Source of the DNA: Pseudodesulfovibrio sp. 5S69
Lineage (GTDB): Bacteria; Desulfobacterota; Desulfovibrionia; Desulfovibrionales; Desulfovibrionaceae
Assembly (NCBI RefSeq): GCF_037094465.1
Contig: NZ_CP146609.1
Location: 2,537,501-2,601,500, forward strand
Direction: 5' to 3'
DNA: 64,000 bases
Both the position numbers and the translations under genes were made by a program. This document shows, one piece after another, positions 7,879 to 16,524 of the stretch (its first letter is position 1; every line of letters begins with the position of its first letter). The notes below the pieces were generated by a model. It made no database searches, had not been told where the DNA came from, and worked only from the letters and a program-made list of their open reading frames with translations.

Positions 7879-9540
7879 ATGAGTGTGAAAGTTTTAAACT
7901 ATGATTTCAAGCACCTCCGTGGAGACGTCTGTGGAGGATTGACCGCCGGCATCGTGGCACTGCCCCTTGCGCTGGCATTCGGAGTGGCCTCGGGAGCCGG
8001 AGCCGCGGCAGGCCTGTACGGGGCCATCGCCCTCGGCCTTTTTGCCGCCGTGTTCGGCGGTACGCAGACCCAGATATCCGGCCCCACCGGCCCCATGACC
8101 ATCGTGGCCGCATCGGCCGTTGCCGCCTTCCCCGGCCATCCGCAGTACATCATCGCCGTGTTCCTGATCGCGGGGCTGGGGCAGATCGTGCTCGGCTCGG
8201 CCCGGCTGGGGACCTTTGTTCGGTTCATCCCGTACCCCGTGGTCTCCGGGTTCATGAACGGCATCGGCGTGATCATCATTCTGCTACAGTTGGAACCGCT
8301 CCTCGGCCTGCCCTCGGTCAGTTCGCCCATGGCCGCCTTGCTGGGGCTAGGGTCCGCCCTGGGCAGCATCCAGATGCAGTCGCTCATGCTCGGCGTCCTG
8401 ACCATCGCCATCGTTTTTCTGGTTCCCGCCCGGATCACCCGCGTGGTGCCGTCCCCGCTCATCGCCCTGCTGGTCGGGACGGCCATCGCCTGGGAAGGAC
8501 ATTTCGACGTGGCCATGATCGGCGCCATCCCGTCCGCCTTGCCTCATCCGACCATGCCGGGCTTCGAGGCCTCGCAGGTGGGCCGGATCGTCGGGCTCGG
8601 CCTGGCCCTGGCCGTGCTCGGCACCATCGACTCCCTGCTGACCTCGGTGGTGGCGGACTCCCTGACCCGCAAGAAGCATGATTCCAACCGCGAACTCATC
8701 GGGCAGGGCATCGGCAACATGATTTCCGCCATCCTGGGCGGCCTGCCGGGAGCGGGCGCGACCATGCGCACCGTAGTGAACATCAAGGCCGGCGGCACCA
8801 CGCGGGTTTCCGGCGTGATCCACGCCGCGCTGCTCCTGGCCATCCTGCTGGGGCTGGGTCCCCTGGCCTCCCATATCCCCATGGCCGTGCTCGCGGGCAT
8901 CCTGGTCAAGGTCGGCGTGGACATCATCGACTACCGCCTGCTGTCCTTGGTGAAGCGGGCGCCGCGCACCGACCTGCTGGTCATGGTCGTGGTCTTCGGG
9001 GTCACGGTCTTCATCGACCTCATCGTGGCCGTGGGGGTGGGCGTCACCTTGGCCGCCGCCATGGTCGCTGTGCGTACCGCCCGCCAGTGCAGCGTTTCGG
9101 TCTCGGAAGTGGAGGATCGGCCACTGGACGATCTGGCCGAAGACGCCATTCAGCGGGAGACGGATTACCGCATCCAGGTCGTGACCATCCGCGGACCGTT
9201 CTTCTTCGGCACCACGGCCAACATGCAGGACAAGTTCTCTTCCATGCTCGGCACCCAGGTCTTGGTGGTCAATTGCCTAGACGTGCCGTTCATGGACATC
9301 TCGGCGGTCTTCGCCCTGGGCGAGACCATTGAGAAATTGCAGGCGGCCAGGATCACCGTGCTGCTGGCGGTGACCGCCGAACAGCGGGAGAGCCTCCAAA
9401 AGCTGGGCATGGGCAAGCTGCTCGCGCCCGACGCCTACTACGGCAGCCACGAGGCGGTCCTGGCCGCCGCACGCAAGCTCCTGGCGCAACGGCATCAGCG
9501 GGAATCCATGGTTCCCCGCATCAGTGGGGCGGCCTCATAG
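7879..9540 (+). CDS. SulP-family anion permease with C-terminal STAS domain
   Basis: A 553-residue inner-membrane transporter. The SulP core spans roughly 1-400 with many hydrophobic helices and family motifs such as GGLTAGIVALPLALAFGVASG, QISGPTGPMT and GLPGAGATMRTVVNI. A soluble STAS domain follows (about 425-540; VVNCLDVPFMDISA). SulP members carry sulfate, bicarbonate or other oxyanions with H+ or Na+; sulfate would fit a sulfate reducer, but bicarbonate is equally possible. AAAGGA lies only one base before ATG 7879, whereas the in-frame GTG 7885 has an ideal 7-base spacer, so translation may begin two codons later. A strong terminator follows. Confidence 0.9.
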   Translation: MSVKVLNYDFKHLRGDVCGGLTAGIVALPLALAFGVASGAGAAAGLYGAIALGLFAAVFGGTQTQISGPTGPMTIVAASAVAAFPGHPQYIIAVFLIAGLGQIVLGSARLGTFVRFIPYPVVSGFMNGIGVIIILLQLEPLLGLPSVSSPMAALLGLGSALGSIQMQSLMLGVLTIAIVFLVPARITRVVPSPLIALLVGTAIAWEGHFDVAMIGAIPSALPHPTMPGFEASQVGRIVGLGLALAVLGTIDSLLTSVVADSLTRKKHDSNRELIGQGIGNMISAILGGLPGAGATMRTVVNIKAGGTTRVSGVIHAALLLAILLGLGPLASHIPMAVLAGILVKVGVDIIDYRLLSLVKRAPRTDLLVMVVVFGVTVFIDLIVAVGVGVTLAAAMVAVRTARQCSVSVSEVEDRPLDDLAEDAIQRETDYRIQVVTIRGPFFFGTTANMQDKFSSMLGTQVLVVNCLDVPFMDISAVFALGETIEKLQAARITVLLAVTAEQRESLQKLGMGKLLAPDAYYGSHEAVLAAARKLLAQRHQRESMVPRISGAAS

Positions 9541-9572
9541 GCCGCCGCCCATACTCTCTTTTAACGACGCAT

Positions 9573-9609
9573 GGGTTGCGGCCAACCGGCCGCAACCCTT
9601 TTCTTTTTC
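9573..9609 (+). terminator. Rho-independent terminator after the SulP gene
   Basis: An 11-bp perfect stem (GGGTTGCGGCC / GGCCGCAACCC) with loop AACC is followed by TTTTCTTTTT. It is 32 bases after the stop codon. Confidence 0.93.
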
Positions 9610-9646
9610 GTATATGATCATCTTGTGATCAGGACGGGAAGGGCAC

Positions 9647-9679
9647 AAAAAAAGGGGAACCGCGCGAGTGCGGTTCCCC
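9647..9679 (-). terminator. Rho-independent terminator of the choline operon
   Basis: On the minus strand, GGGGAACCGC pairs with GCGGTTCCCC around a six-base loop and is followed by seven T. It is 25 bases past the stop of the binding-protein gene and converges with the SulP terminator. Confidence 0.93.
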
Positions 9680-9704
9680 TTTGTCTTCTCAATGGAGAGG
9701 GGGA

Positions 9705-10658
9705 CTATGCCTTGGAGTCGAGATACGCCTTGAAGGCGGGCGCGCCGGGCTTGCCTGCCGTTGTAGTCACGCCGTTCAGCCATTTTTCGTACATCTCGGG
9801 ATGGGCCTTGAGCCAGACGAGCCCCGCCTTGGCCAGGCCGAGGGAGGCGTCTTTGTGCACCGAAGTCATGATCTGGTTCATCATGGCAACCGGGAATGTC
9901 ATATTGTTAAATAATTTAGAAATGTTGGGGTTATCCTGTTCCAGACCTTTACGGATGTTCGTCCATACGGTGGCCGTGCCGTCGTTGGCCCCGAAGGTCG
10001 CATCGGTGCTGCCGGTCAGGTAGGTCATGTCGATACGCTCGTTCATGCTGTGCGGAGCCCAGCCGAGGAACACGATCCATTTGCGGTTGGCGGCATAGGC
10101 CTGGACCTGGGAGAGCATGGCCACTTCGCTGGACGCAACCAGCTTGAATTTGCCCAGTCCGAACATGTTCTTGTCGATCATGTTCTGGATGATCTGGTTG
10201 CCGTCGTTGCCCGGTTCGATGCCGTAGATCTTCCAGTCCAGCTTGTCGCCGAACTTGGCGATGTCACTGAAATCCTTGAGCCCGGCCTGAGCGCAGAAGG
10301 TGGGCACGGCCAGGGTGTACTTGGCCCCGGGCATGTTGGCTACGTATTTGATGACCTTGCCGCTATCGAAGAATTTGTTGGCGATGGTCGCCATGGAGGG
10401 CATCCAGTTGCCGAAGAATACGTCGGCGTCTCCGTTGGCCAGGGCGGAGTAGGTGATGGGCACGGAAAAGACTTTATTTTCGGCCCGATAGCCTAGGCTT
10501 TTGAGGACATCGACCGCGATCTCGGATTTGATGGTCACGCCGGTCCAGGACACGCTGGCCACAGTGATCTTGTCGGCTGCGCGCGCGGGGATGGTGGAGC
10601 AGAATATGGTTGCGATGAAGAGTAAGGCGACGGCGAGTCGCCTGAAGCCGGAAGACAT
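9705..10658 (-). CDS. Choline/glycine betaine ABC-importer substrate-binding protein (ChoX/ProX type)
   Basis: A 317-residue periplasmic binding protein of the OpuAC family. A signal peptide ends near ARA-A (about 27). Features shared with choline-binding ChoX proteins are SWTGVTIKSEIAVDVLKSLGY, DVFFGNWMPSM (about 78-88), and the aromatic ligand-box region WAPHSMNERIDMTYLTG. It is the last gene of a minus-strand run regulator-betA-betB-this gene, 41 bases after betB, so choline or betaine is the likely ligand. No permease or ATPase gene lies beside it. Those partners must be encoded elsewhere, or the protein serves another importer. Confidence 0.85.
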   Translation of the reverse strand: MSSGFRRLAVALLFIATIFCSTIPARAADKITVASVSWTGVTIKSEIAVDVLKSLGYRAENKVFSVPITYSALANGDADVFFGNWMPSMATIANKFFDSGKVIKYVANMPGAKYTLAVPTFCAQAGLKDFSDIAKFGDKLDWKIYGIEPGNDGNQIIQNMIDKNMFGLGKFKLVASSEVAMLSQVQAYAANRKWIVFLGWAPHSMNERIDMTYLTGSTDATFGANDGTATVWTNIRKGLEQDNPNISKLFNNMTFPVAMMNQIMTSVHKDASLGLAKAGLVWLKAHPEMYEKWLNGVTTTAGKPGAPAFKAYLDSKA

Positions 10659-10699
10659 TAAACCTCCTTGGTTGGGATTGGCGGGAGCGGTCGCACTGA

Positions 10700-12184
10700 T
10701 TATTCGGCCTTCACGCCGAACCAGTCGAGAGCTTTGGTGGCGTGGTTGCGATATATGTGTTTGATCTCAGTGTATTCTTCGAGGCCGACGGCGCCCAGTT
10801 CGCGGCCGAGGCCGGATTGCTTGTAGCCGCCCCAGGGGGCCTGAACGAAATAGACGTTGAAGTCGTTGACCCAGATCGTCCCGAAGCGGAGCCGCTTGGA
10901 GACCCGCTCGATGCGGTCTGGGTCCCGTGTCCAGAATCCGGCGGACAGGCCATAGATCGTGGAGTTGGCACGTTCGACTGCCTCGTCTTCGCTGGAGAAT
11001 CTTTCCACGGTGATAACCGGACCGAAGACTTCCTCCTGGACGATCCGCATGTCGTTGGTGCAACCGGTGAACAGAGTGGGCAGGTAGAAGAATCCGCCCG
11101 CCAGCGCGGGGGCGTCCGGCCGCGACCCGCCGAGCTCAAGGATCGCGCCTTCCTGCCTGGCGATGTCCACGTAGCCCTCGACTTTGGCTAGGTGTTCGGC
11201 AGAGATGAGCGGCCCCATCTGGGTCCCTTCGTCAAAACCGTTGCCCATCTTGATGTGGGCCATACGTTCGCGCAGGGTCTCGACGAACCGGTCGTGGATG
11301 CCGTTCTGGACCATGACCCGCGCCCCGGCCGAGCAAATTTGCCCGGCGTGGAAAAAAACGCCGTTCAAGGCATAGTCCACGGCCAGGTCCAGGTCCGCGT
11401 CGTCGAAGATTATGTTCGGATTCTTGCCGCCCAGCTCCAGGGCGACCTTCTTTACGTTCACGGCGGCCGCCCGCATGATGGTCTTGCCCGTGGCGATGCC
11501 CCCGGTGAAGGAGATGAGATCCACGTCCACGTTCTCGGACAACTCCGCGCCGACTTCCGCGCCGGGCCCGAGGACCGTGTTGACCACGCCGTGCGGAAAA
11601 CCGGCCTCTTCGGCCAGTTCCGTGACTTTGAGGGTGGTCAAGGGAGTGATTTCACTTGGTTTCATGACGATGGTGCACCCGGCGGCCAGGGCCGGGGCCA
11701 TCTTCCAGGAGGCCTGGAGCAGGGGGTAGTTCCACGGCGATATCTGGCCGCAGACTCCGACCGGCTCGCGAACCAGGGTGCTGGTGGAATCCGGGATGGG
11801 CGAGTTAATGACCTCTCCCCCGTCCTTGTCCGCCAACCCGGCGAAATAGCGGAAGATGCCCACAATGTCGTCCATGTCCCAGCGGCTTTCTTCCACGGTC
11901 TTGCCCGTGTCCAGGCTTTCCAGCCTGGCCAGCTCTTCGCGGTCCCGCTTGATGAGGTCGGCCAGGCGAAAGAGCAGGCGGCCGCGTTCGGCAGCGGGCG
12001 TCTGCGGCCAGCCGCCGTTGTCGAAAGCGGTCCGGGCCGCGCTGATGGCCGCCTTGGCATCCTCGCGTGTCCCCTCCGGTACGGTGGCGATGACCGAGCC
12101 GTCGAAGGGATTGATGATGTTCCGGGTCGCGCCTGCCAGGCTGTCCACCCATTTCCCATCTATATATAGCATGCTTTTTATCAT
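10700..12184 (-). CDS. betB: Betaine-aldehyde dehydrogenase
   Basis: NAD(P)-dependent aldehyde dehydrogenase, 494 residues, predicted to oxidise betaine aldehyde to glycine betaine, the second step of choline oxidation. Catalytic Glu250 (VALELGGKNPN) and Cys284 (HAGQICSAGAR) are present, with the PWNYPLL and SFTGGIATGK cofactor segments. The start ATG 12184 leaves an 7-base gap after betA; the ribosome binding site is weak (AGG), and ATG 12172 is an alternative giving a typical N-terminus. Substrate specificity is inferred from the neighbouring choline dehydrogenase; the enzyme family alone includes other aldehyde substrates. Confidence 0.9.
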   Translation of the reverse strand: MIKSMLYIDGKWVDSLAGATRNIINPFDGSVIATVPEGTREDAKAAISAARTAFDNGGWPQTPAAERGRLLFRLADLIKRDREELARLESLDTGKTVEESRWDMDDIVGIFRYFAGLADKDGGEVINSPIPDSTSTLVREPVGVCGQISPWNYPLLQASWKMAPALAAGCTIVMKPSEITPLTTLKVTELAEEAGFPHGVVNTVLGPGAEVGAELSENVDVDLISFTGGIATGKTIMRAAAVNVKKVALELGGKNPNIIFDDADLDLAVDYALNGVFFHAGQICSAGARVMVQNGIHDRFVETLRERMAHIKMGNGFDEGTQMGPLISAEHLAKVEGYVDIARQEGAILELGGSRPDAPALAGGFFYLPTLFTGCTNDMRIVQEEVFGPVITVERFSSEDEAVERANSTIYGLSAGFWTRDPDRIERVSKRLRFGTIWVNDFNVYFVQAPWGGYKQSGLGRELGAVGLEEYTEIKHIYRNHATKALDWFGVKAE

Positions 12185-12191
12185 GGTTAAC

Positions 12192-13835
12192 CTATTGGGA
12201 TTTCAAGTGTTGATAGAATGGGGCGTGTTCCGGGGGGAGGGGCGAGTTGCCGAGGATGAGGTCGGCGGCCTTTTCCGCGATCATCATGACCGGGGCGTAG
12301 ATGTTGCCGTTGGTCACGTAGGGCATGACCGAAGCATCCACCACGCGCAGCCCGTCCACGCCGTGGACCCTCAGTTCGGGATCGGTCACGGCCATGTCGT
12401 GGGTTCCCATGGCACAGGTGCAGCTCGGGTGGTAGGCGGATTCGCCTTCGCGGGCCACGAAATCGAGGATATCCGCGTCGGTCTGGGCTTGGGCACCGGG
12501 AGCGAGCTCCTTGCCGCGCAATTCGTCGAAGGCGGGCTGGGTCATGATCTCGCGGGTCTTGCGGATGGCCTCCACCCACTCCCGTTTTTCCTGCTCGGTG
12601 GACAGGTAGTTGAAGAGGATGGACGGATAGTCGCCCGGGTCCGCTGATTTCAACTTCACGTGGCCGCGCACGTCGGTGTTCATGGGGCCGACGTGGACCT
12701 GGTAGCCGTGGCCCTCGTTGGGAGCCGAGCCGTCGTATCGTATGGCGATGGGCAGGAAATGGTATTGGAGGTTGGGGTACTCCACCCGGTCGTTGCCCCG
12801 GATGAAGCCGCCCGCCTCGAAGTGGTTGGTGGCCGCCTCGCCCGTGCGCCCGAAGAGCCACTTCAGCCCGATCCACGGCTGGTTGTACCATTTCAGGCAG
12901 GGGAACATGGAGACCGGCTTCTTGCAGGCATACTGCACGTATAGTTCCAGATGGTCCTGAAGATTCTCGCCCACGCCGGGCAGGTCGTAGACCACGTCGA
13001 TGCCCAGGGCGGACAACTCGCGGCCATTGCCAACGCCGGAAAGTTGCAACAACTGCGGCGAGTTGATCGCGCCGCCGCAGGAGATGATCTCCCCGCCGTA
13101 AGCCTTGAAGGTGCGCTTGCCGCGCGTGTACTCCACGCCCACGGCACGTTTGCCCTCGAACAGGATGCGCGTGGTCATGGCTTTGCATTTGACGGTCAGA
13201 TTGCGCCGGTTTTTCACCGGATGGACGTACGCTCTGGCCGCGTTCCAGCGGCGGCCTCGGTAGGTATTGCGATCGAACTTTCCGAACCCTTCCTGCTGGT
13301 AGCCATTGACGTCACTGCTCACAGGGTAGCCGGCCTGCTGCACGGCCTGGAAAAAGGCGTCGAAGAGCGGGTTGTCGCATTCGGGCGTGGTCAGGTAGAG
13401 GGGACCGGCCGCGCCCTGGTATCCGTCGGCTCCGGCGGTGCGGCATTCGAACCGCTTGAAGTAGGGCAGGCAATGGGCGTAGTCCCAGTTCTCCAGGCCG
13501 TCCTCCCTGGCCCATTTCTCGTAATCCATGGCGTTGCCGCGGATGTAGATCATGCCGTTGATGCAGCTGGACCCGCCCAGGACCTTGCCGCGCGGCTGAT
13601 AGATGCGCCGGTTGTGCATGTGCGGCTCGGGTTCGGACTCGTACCACCAGTTGTATGTTTTTCCGGTCAAGGGATAGGTCAGGGCCGCGGGCATGTGGAT
13701 GCGAAAATCGAACTTGAAATCGGGGAGCCCGGCCTCCAGGACCAGGACCTTATTTTTGGGATTGGCGCTCAGGCGGTTGGCCAGGACCGAGCCTGCGGAA
13801 CCTCCGCCAACAATTATGTAGTCGTAATGCTTCAT
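12192..13835 (-). CDS. betA: Choline dehydrogenase (GMC oxidoreductase)
   Basis: FAD-dependent GMC-family enzyme, 547 residues, that oxidises choline to betaine aldehyde, passing electrons to the membrane respiratory chain. The N-terminal FAD-binding motif YIIVGGGSAGSVLANRL (about 6-22) and GGSSCINGMIYIRG are clear. So are the C-terminal active-site YHPSCTCAMG and the closing VVDASVMPYVTNGN segment. The frame extends upstream to 14096 across the regulator gene, but the FAD motif fixes the start at ATG 13835. It is 20 bases downstream of the regulator and 7 before betB. No obvious strong ribosome binding site. Confidence 0.93.
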   Translation of the reverse strand: MKHYDYIIVGGGSAGSVLANRLSANPKNKVLVLEAGLPDFKFDFRIHMPAALTYPLTGKTYNWWYESEPEPHMHNRRIYQPRGKVLGGSSCINGMIYIRGNAMDYEKWAREDGLENWDYAHCLPYFKRFECRTAGADGYQGAAGPLYLTTPECDNPLFDAFFQAVQQAGYPVSSDVNGYQQEGFGKFDRNTYRGRRWNAARAYVHPVKNRRNLTVKCKAMTTRILFEGKRAVGVEYTRGKRTFKAYGGEIISCGGAINSPQLLQLSGVGNGRELSALGIDVVYDLPGVGENLQDHLELYVQYACKKPVSMFPCLKWYNQPWIGLKWLFGRTGEAATNHFEAGGFIRGNDRVEYPNLQYHFLPIAIRYDGSAPNEGHGYQVHVGPMNTDVRGHVKLKSADPGDYPSILFNYLSTEQEKREWVEAIRKTREIMTQPAFDELRGKELAPGAQAQTDADILDFVAREGESAYHPSCTCAMGTHDMAVTDPELRVHGVDGLRVVDASVMPYVTNGNIYAPVMMIAEKAADLILGNSPLPPEHAPFYQHLKSQ

Positions 13836-13855
13836 GTAATCTGTACTCGTTTGGT

Positions 13856-14632
13856 CTACGGTTGGTCTTCGTGCAGAAATTCGGCGTCCCGCGGGGCCGC
13901 CCCGTTTTCTGCGATGCACTGCCGAAGCAGGATATAGTGATGGCTGATGAAGCCTAGGGCGCGCATGAGTTGCCCGTCGCGGAGGGCGCGGGCCGTGTCG
14001 CTCCAGTTGGCCGCGGCCCGTTTGCGGAACCGGGGGTTCTGGTACAGGGCGTAGTCGTGGGAACTGAAGCCCATCTGCAGAGCATGCATGACCCACTCGA
14101 AGAGCGGGTTGCGGGCCATGCGGGCGAGCATGATGTTCAACTGGCGATCGAGCTCGCTGGTGACCAGGAGGTCGGGCTCGTCTTCCCGGAGCAGGATCTC
14201 CAGCCGCATGGCTTCCTCAAGCAGCTCATCTTTCTCCTGTAGCGTCCCGTGGGCCAAGGCCAGCTTCGTGATGGTCCGGTCCATGGTCTCGCGGAATTCG
14301 ATTAGCTGTTCCGGCTCAACAGGATGTTGCTTCATGAAAAGGGCAAGTGATTCTGATATGTTGCCAACATCAAGCTCGCGGACGTAGGCCCCGCCCTTGG
14401 CACCTTTGCGGACTTCGAGAAGTCCTTTTTGTTTAAGGATTTTGATGGCCTCGCGGACAACGCCTCGGCCCGTGCCGAATTGGGACTGCATGACCCGTTC
14501 GCTGGGCAGCCGTTCGCCGGATGGCAACCGGCCGTCCACGATGGCAGCCTCGATCTGCAATGCGACCTCCTCGCTCGCCCGTCCTGCCTGGACCGGTGAA
14601 AACAGCGTCGATGTGATGTTGGTTGCGTTCAA
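13856..14632 (-). CDS. FadR/GntR-type transcriptional regulator of the choline operon
   Basis: A 258-residue GntR-family regulator. The N-terminal winged helix (about 15-88) carries LPSGERLPSERVMQSQFGTGRGVVREAI, and a helical FCD-type ligand domain (about 110-240) contains EFRETMD...ELDRQLNIMLARMARNPLF. The only in-frame start able to give a complete winged helix is TTG 14632, because a stop lies four codons upstream; TAGG sits 8 bases before it. The first gene of the bet operon, it probably controls that operon and itself. It replaces the TetR-type BetI of E. coli. The effector (choline or betaine aldehyde) is inference. Confidence 0.88.
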   Translation of the reverse strand: MNATNITSTLFSPVQAGRASEEVALQIEAAIVDGRLPSGERLPSERVMQSQFGTGRGVVREAIKILKQKGLLEVRKGAKGGAYVRELDVGNISESLALFMKQHPVEPEQLIEFRETMDRTITKLALAHGTLQEKDELLEEAMRLEILLREDEPDLLVTSELDRQLNIMLARMARNPLFEWVMHALQMGFSSHDYALYQNPRFRKRAAANWSDTARALRDGQLMRALGFISHHYILLRQCIAENGAAPRDAEFLHEDQP

Positions 14633-14643
14633 TGGTAGTACCT
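14633..14643. promoter_or_regulatory. Operator-like box at the regulator start codon
   Basis: TGGTAGTACCT is one base away from the FadR/GntR-type operator TGGT-N3-ACCA and directly abuts the TTG start, overlapping the putative ribosome binding site. Binding here would allow autorepression. Confidence 0.5.
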
Positions 14644-14695
14644 AATTTTTATTTTCTGTCATTTTTTAGCCGTTAAATGGTATTTACTGCATATT

Positions 14696-14706
14696 TGGTA
14701 AGACCA
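14696..14706. promoter_or_regulatory. Perfect TGGT-N3-ACCA operator-like box
   Basis: TGGTAAGACCA is an exact match to the operator half-sites bound by many FadR-subfamily GntR regulators. It lies 64 bases upstream of the regulator start, in the AT-rich promoter region of the bet operon. A partial third copy (TGGTATTTACT) is at 14678-14688. Confidence 0.6.
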
Positions 14707-14811
14707 TTCTAGGCAGCTATTCTACGCTCCGTCAAGAGGGAATGCGAATCAATGTGGGATGACGGCACTAGATGGCAGGATTCATCTGTGCGAACGTGGA
14801 TGAAACTAGCC

Positions 14812-14837
14812 GTTTACACTCGAAAATGAGTGTAAAC
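14812..14837. repeat. 10-bp stem-loop at the 3' end of the GNAT gene
   Basis: GTTTACACTC pairs perfectly with GAGTGTAAAC around GAAAAT. It lies just past the stop of the minus-strand GNAT gene. There is no T-run, so it is either a weak (factor-assisted) terminator or a protein site. Confidence 0.55.
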
Positions 14838-14849
14838 AGGGGGAGGGAA

Positions 14850-15284
14850 TCAGTGCAAGGACAGGTGGAGCAGGGGAAAGAGGTTGCCTTGACCGTCTAG
14901 GGGGGAGCGCCCCACGACCTTGAAGCCCAAGTGCCGGTAGAACCCCAGGGCCTGCGGGTTCTGTTCGTTGACGTCCACCTTGGTGACGCCGAGGCGGTCC
15001 ACGGCGTGGCGGCACAGGGCCGTGCCGATGCCCCGGCCCCGGCTGTCCGGGGCGATAAAGAGCATCTCCAGGTTCCCGTCGGCAACGCCGCAGAATCCGA
15101 GGATCTTACCGATTTCATCCCGGACGCAGCACAGCTCCACGGCATCGAAATAGTGCTTCAGGATCAACGGCCGCAGGGACGAAATGTCTTCCTCGGACAG
15201 AAAATCATGGGTCGCGCGGACAGAGGCCTCCCAAACCTTGAGCAGTTCCGGGTAATCTTCCTTATGAGCGTTCTCGATGCGCAT
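14850..15284 (-). CDS. GNAT acetyltransferase, YjaB type
   Basis: A 144-residue GNAT protein closely resembling E. coli YjaB. Shared features are the N-terminal VWEASVRATHDFLSEEDI, the acetyl-CoA loop SRGRGIGTAL (about 81-90), the VNEQNPQALGFYRHLGF segment (about 105-121), and GRSPLDGQGN..PLLHL at the C-terminus. YjaB-type enzymes have been linked to lysine acetylation, but the substrate here is unknown. ATG 15284 has AAGGAG with a 6-base spacer. It stands alone between the bet regulator and the azl genes. Confidence 0.82.
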   Translation of the reverse strand: MRIENAHKEDYPELLKVWEASVRATHDFLSEEDISSLRPLILKHYFDAVELCCVRDEIGKILGFCGVADGNLEMLFIAPDSRGRGIGTALCRHAVDRLGVTKVDVNEQNPQALGFYRHLGFKVVGRSPLDGQGNLFPLLHLSLH

Positions 15285-15543
15285 GCATAGCTCCTTGATG
15301 ACTTGAATCTGAGTCGTTAGCCGTTTTGCAAAGGCCCGGCAACCGGCGATGAGGCGTACGGGAGGGCGGAGCGGAAGCCCAAAAGGGGCTGCGTAGCTTT
15401 TCGCAATCAGGACAATCAGAGCCTTTCAAGGGGAGGACCGGTTGGATATAACTGACCGTGTATCGGCGGTAACATTTTACGATGATTCGGTTTCACAGCA
15501 AAAGCAATCCTTGGCCCGTGAGGATGTACACAATCAGTGGTGA

Positions 15544-15840
15544 TCACCAGAGATGGCGCAGGATGGCCAGGGAGCCTACGCCCGCGACCAGGGACAGGGG
15601 CATGTTCCGGAAGCGCAGGGTCACGAGCAGGGTGATGCCCGAGGCCACTGCCTCGGCCGTTCCCACGGCAAAGACCAACGGGGCGAGCAGGGCGGCCAGG
15701 ATGGAACCCGGAAGGCGGGACAGGCACGCCTCGATCCGTTGGTTGCCCTGCACCAGGCGCACCAGCCACGGGCCGCTGATGCGGGTCAGGTAGGTCACGG
15801 CGGCCATACCGAGAATGGCGATCAGGCTATCGATCTGCAT
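15544..15840 (-). CDS. azlD: AzlD-family membrane protein (amino-acid exporter small subunit)
   Basis: A 98-residue protein with three or four hydrophobic helices and the AzlD landmarks AVTYLTRISGPWLV and LSRLPGSILAALLAPLVF. AzlD pairs with AzlC to form branched-chain amino-acid exporters (AzlCD, YgaZH type). Its start lies inside the end of azlC (14-base overlap), so the two are translationally coupled. Substrate is not determined by the sequence. Confidence 0.9.
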   Translation of the reverse strand: MQIDSLIAILGMAAVTYLTRISGPWLVRLVQGNQRIEACLSRLPGSILAALLAPLVFAVGTAEAVASGITLLVTLRFRNMPLSLVAGVGSLAILRHLW

Positions 15841-16519
15841 GGTTCCCCCACAGGCCGGTCAGGCTTCCGGCCAGTCCTCCGGCCACAATATACCATTTGC
15901 CGGGCAGAAAATGGTTGACGATCAGGGCGGTTATGGCGGCCACGGCCCAGGGCGGAATGTCACCCCTGCCTTTCCACAGTCCGGCCAGCAGGGAGAGGAA
16001 TACGGCGGTGAAGGCGAAGTCGAGGCCGAATGCCTCGGGGTCGGGGATGATGGCCCCGGCCAGCCTGCCGGTGATGGTCGCCGCCATCCAGGCGGCCCAG
16101 ATGAGTAGTCCGGAACCCAGAAGAAAACCCATGTCCGACTTGTCCCGACTCACGGCCCCATAGGTCATGGCCCAACTTTCGTCCACCAGCAGGAAGAGCA
16201 GGGGGAGGGTGGCCCGGGAGGGGAGTCCGCGCATCCAGGGCGTCAGGGACGCGCTCATGAGCACGTGACGCAGGTTGACGATGAGTGTGGTGAGAATGAG
16301 GGCTGTTATGGGCAGGGGGTGGGTCCACATGTCCAGGGCCACAAATTGGGACGATCCGGCGAAGATCAGGCCGCTGGACAGGGTCGATTCGACCATGGTC
16401 AGCCCGGCCTGGCGGGTGAGCAGGCCGTAGACCATTCCGTAGGCGAACACGCTGAGGGCGACCGGCAGGGTGCGCAATGCGCCCTGCCGGGCCGATTCCA
16501 GAGTCAAACGGGCGGGCAT
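15827..16519 (-). CDS. azlC: AzlC-family amino-acid exporter large subunit
   Basis: A 230-residue inner-membrane protein with the AzlC features ALRTLPVALSVFAYGMVYGLLTRQAGLT, SSGLIFAGSSQFVALDMW and LIVNLRHVLMSASL. It is predicted to export branched-chain or other amino acids with AzlD. The open frame runs upstream to 16756 over the TPR gene, but ATG 16519 gives the family N-terminus. It begins 5 bases after the TPR gene stop and overlaps azlD by 14 bases, so all three share a transcript. Confidence 0.92.
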   Translation of the reverse strand: MPARLTLESARQGALRTLPVALSVFAYGMVYGLLTRQAGLTMVESTLSSGLIFAGSSQFVALDMWTHPLPITALILTTLIVNLRHVLMSASLTPWMRGLPSRATLPLLFLLVDESWAMTYGAVSRDKSDMGFLLGSGLLIWAAWMAATITGRLAGAIIPDPEAFGLDFAFTAVFLSLLAGLWKGRGDIPPWAVAAITALIVNHFLPGKWYIVAGGLAGSLTGLWGNHADR

Positions 16520-16524
16520 GTTTT

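Noticed and set aside
15538..15549. TGGTGATCACCA palindrome at the azlD stop codon
   Set aside because: A 12-base palindrome that overlaps the stop codon at an operon end; too short and out of position for an operator.
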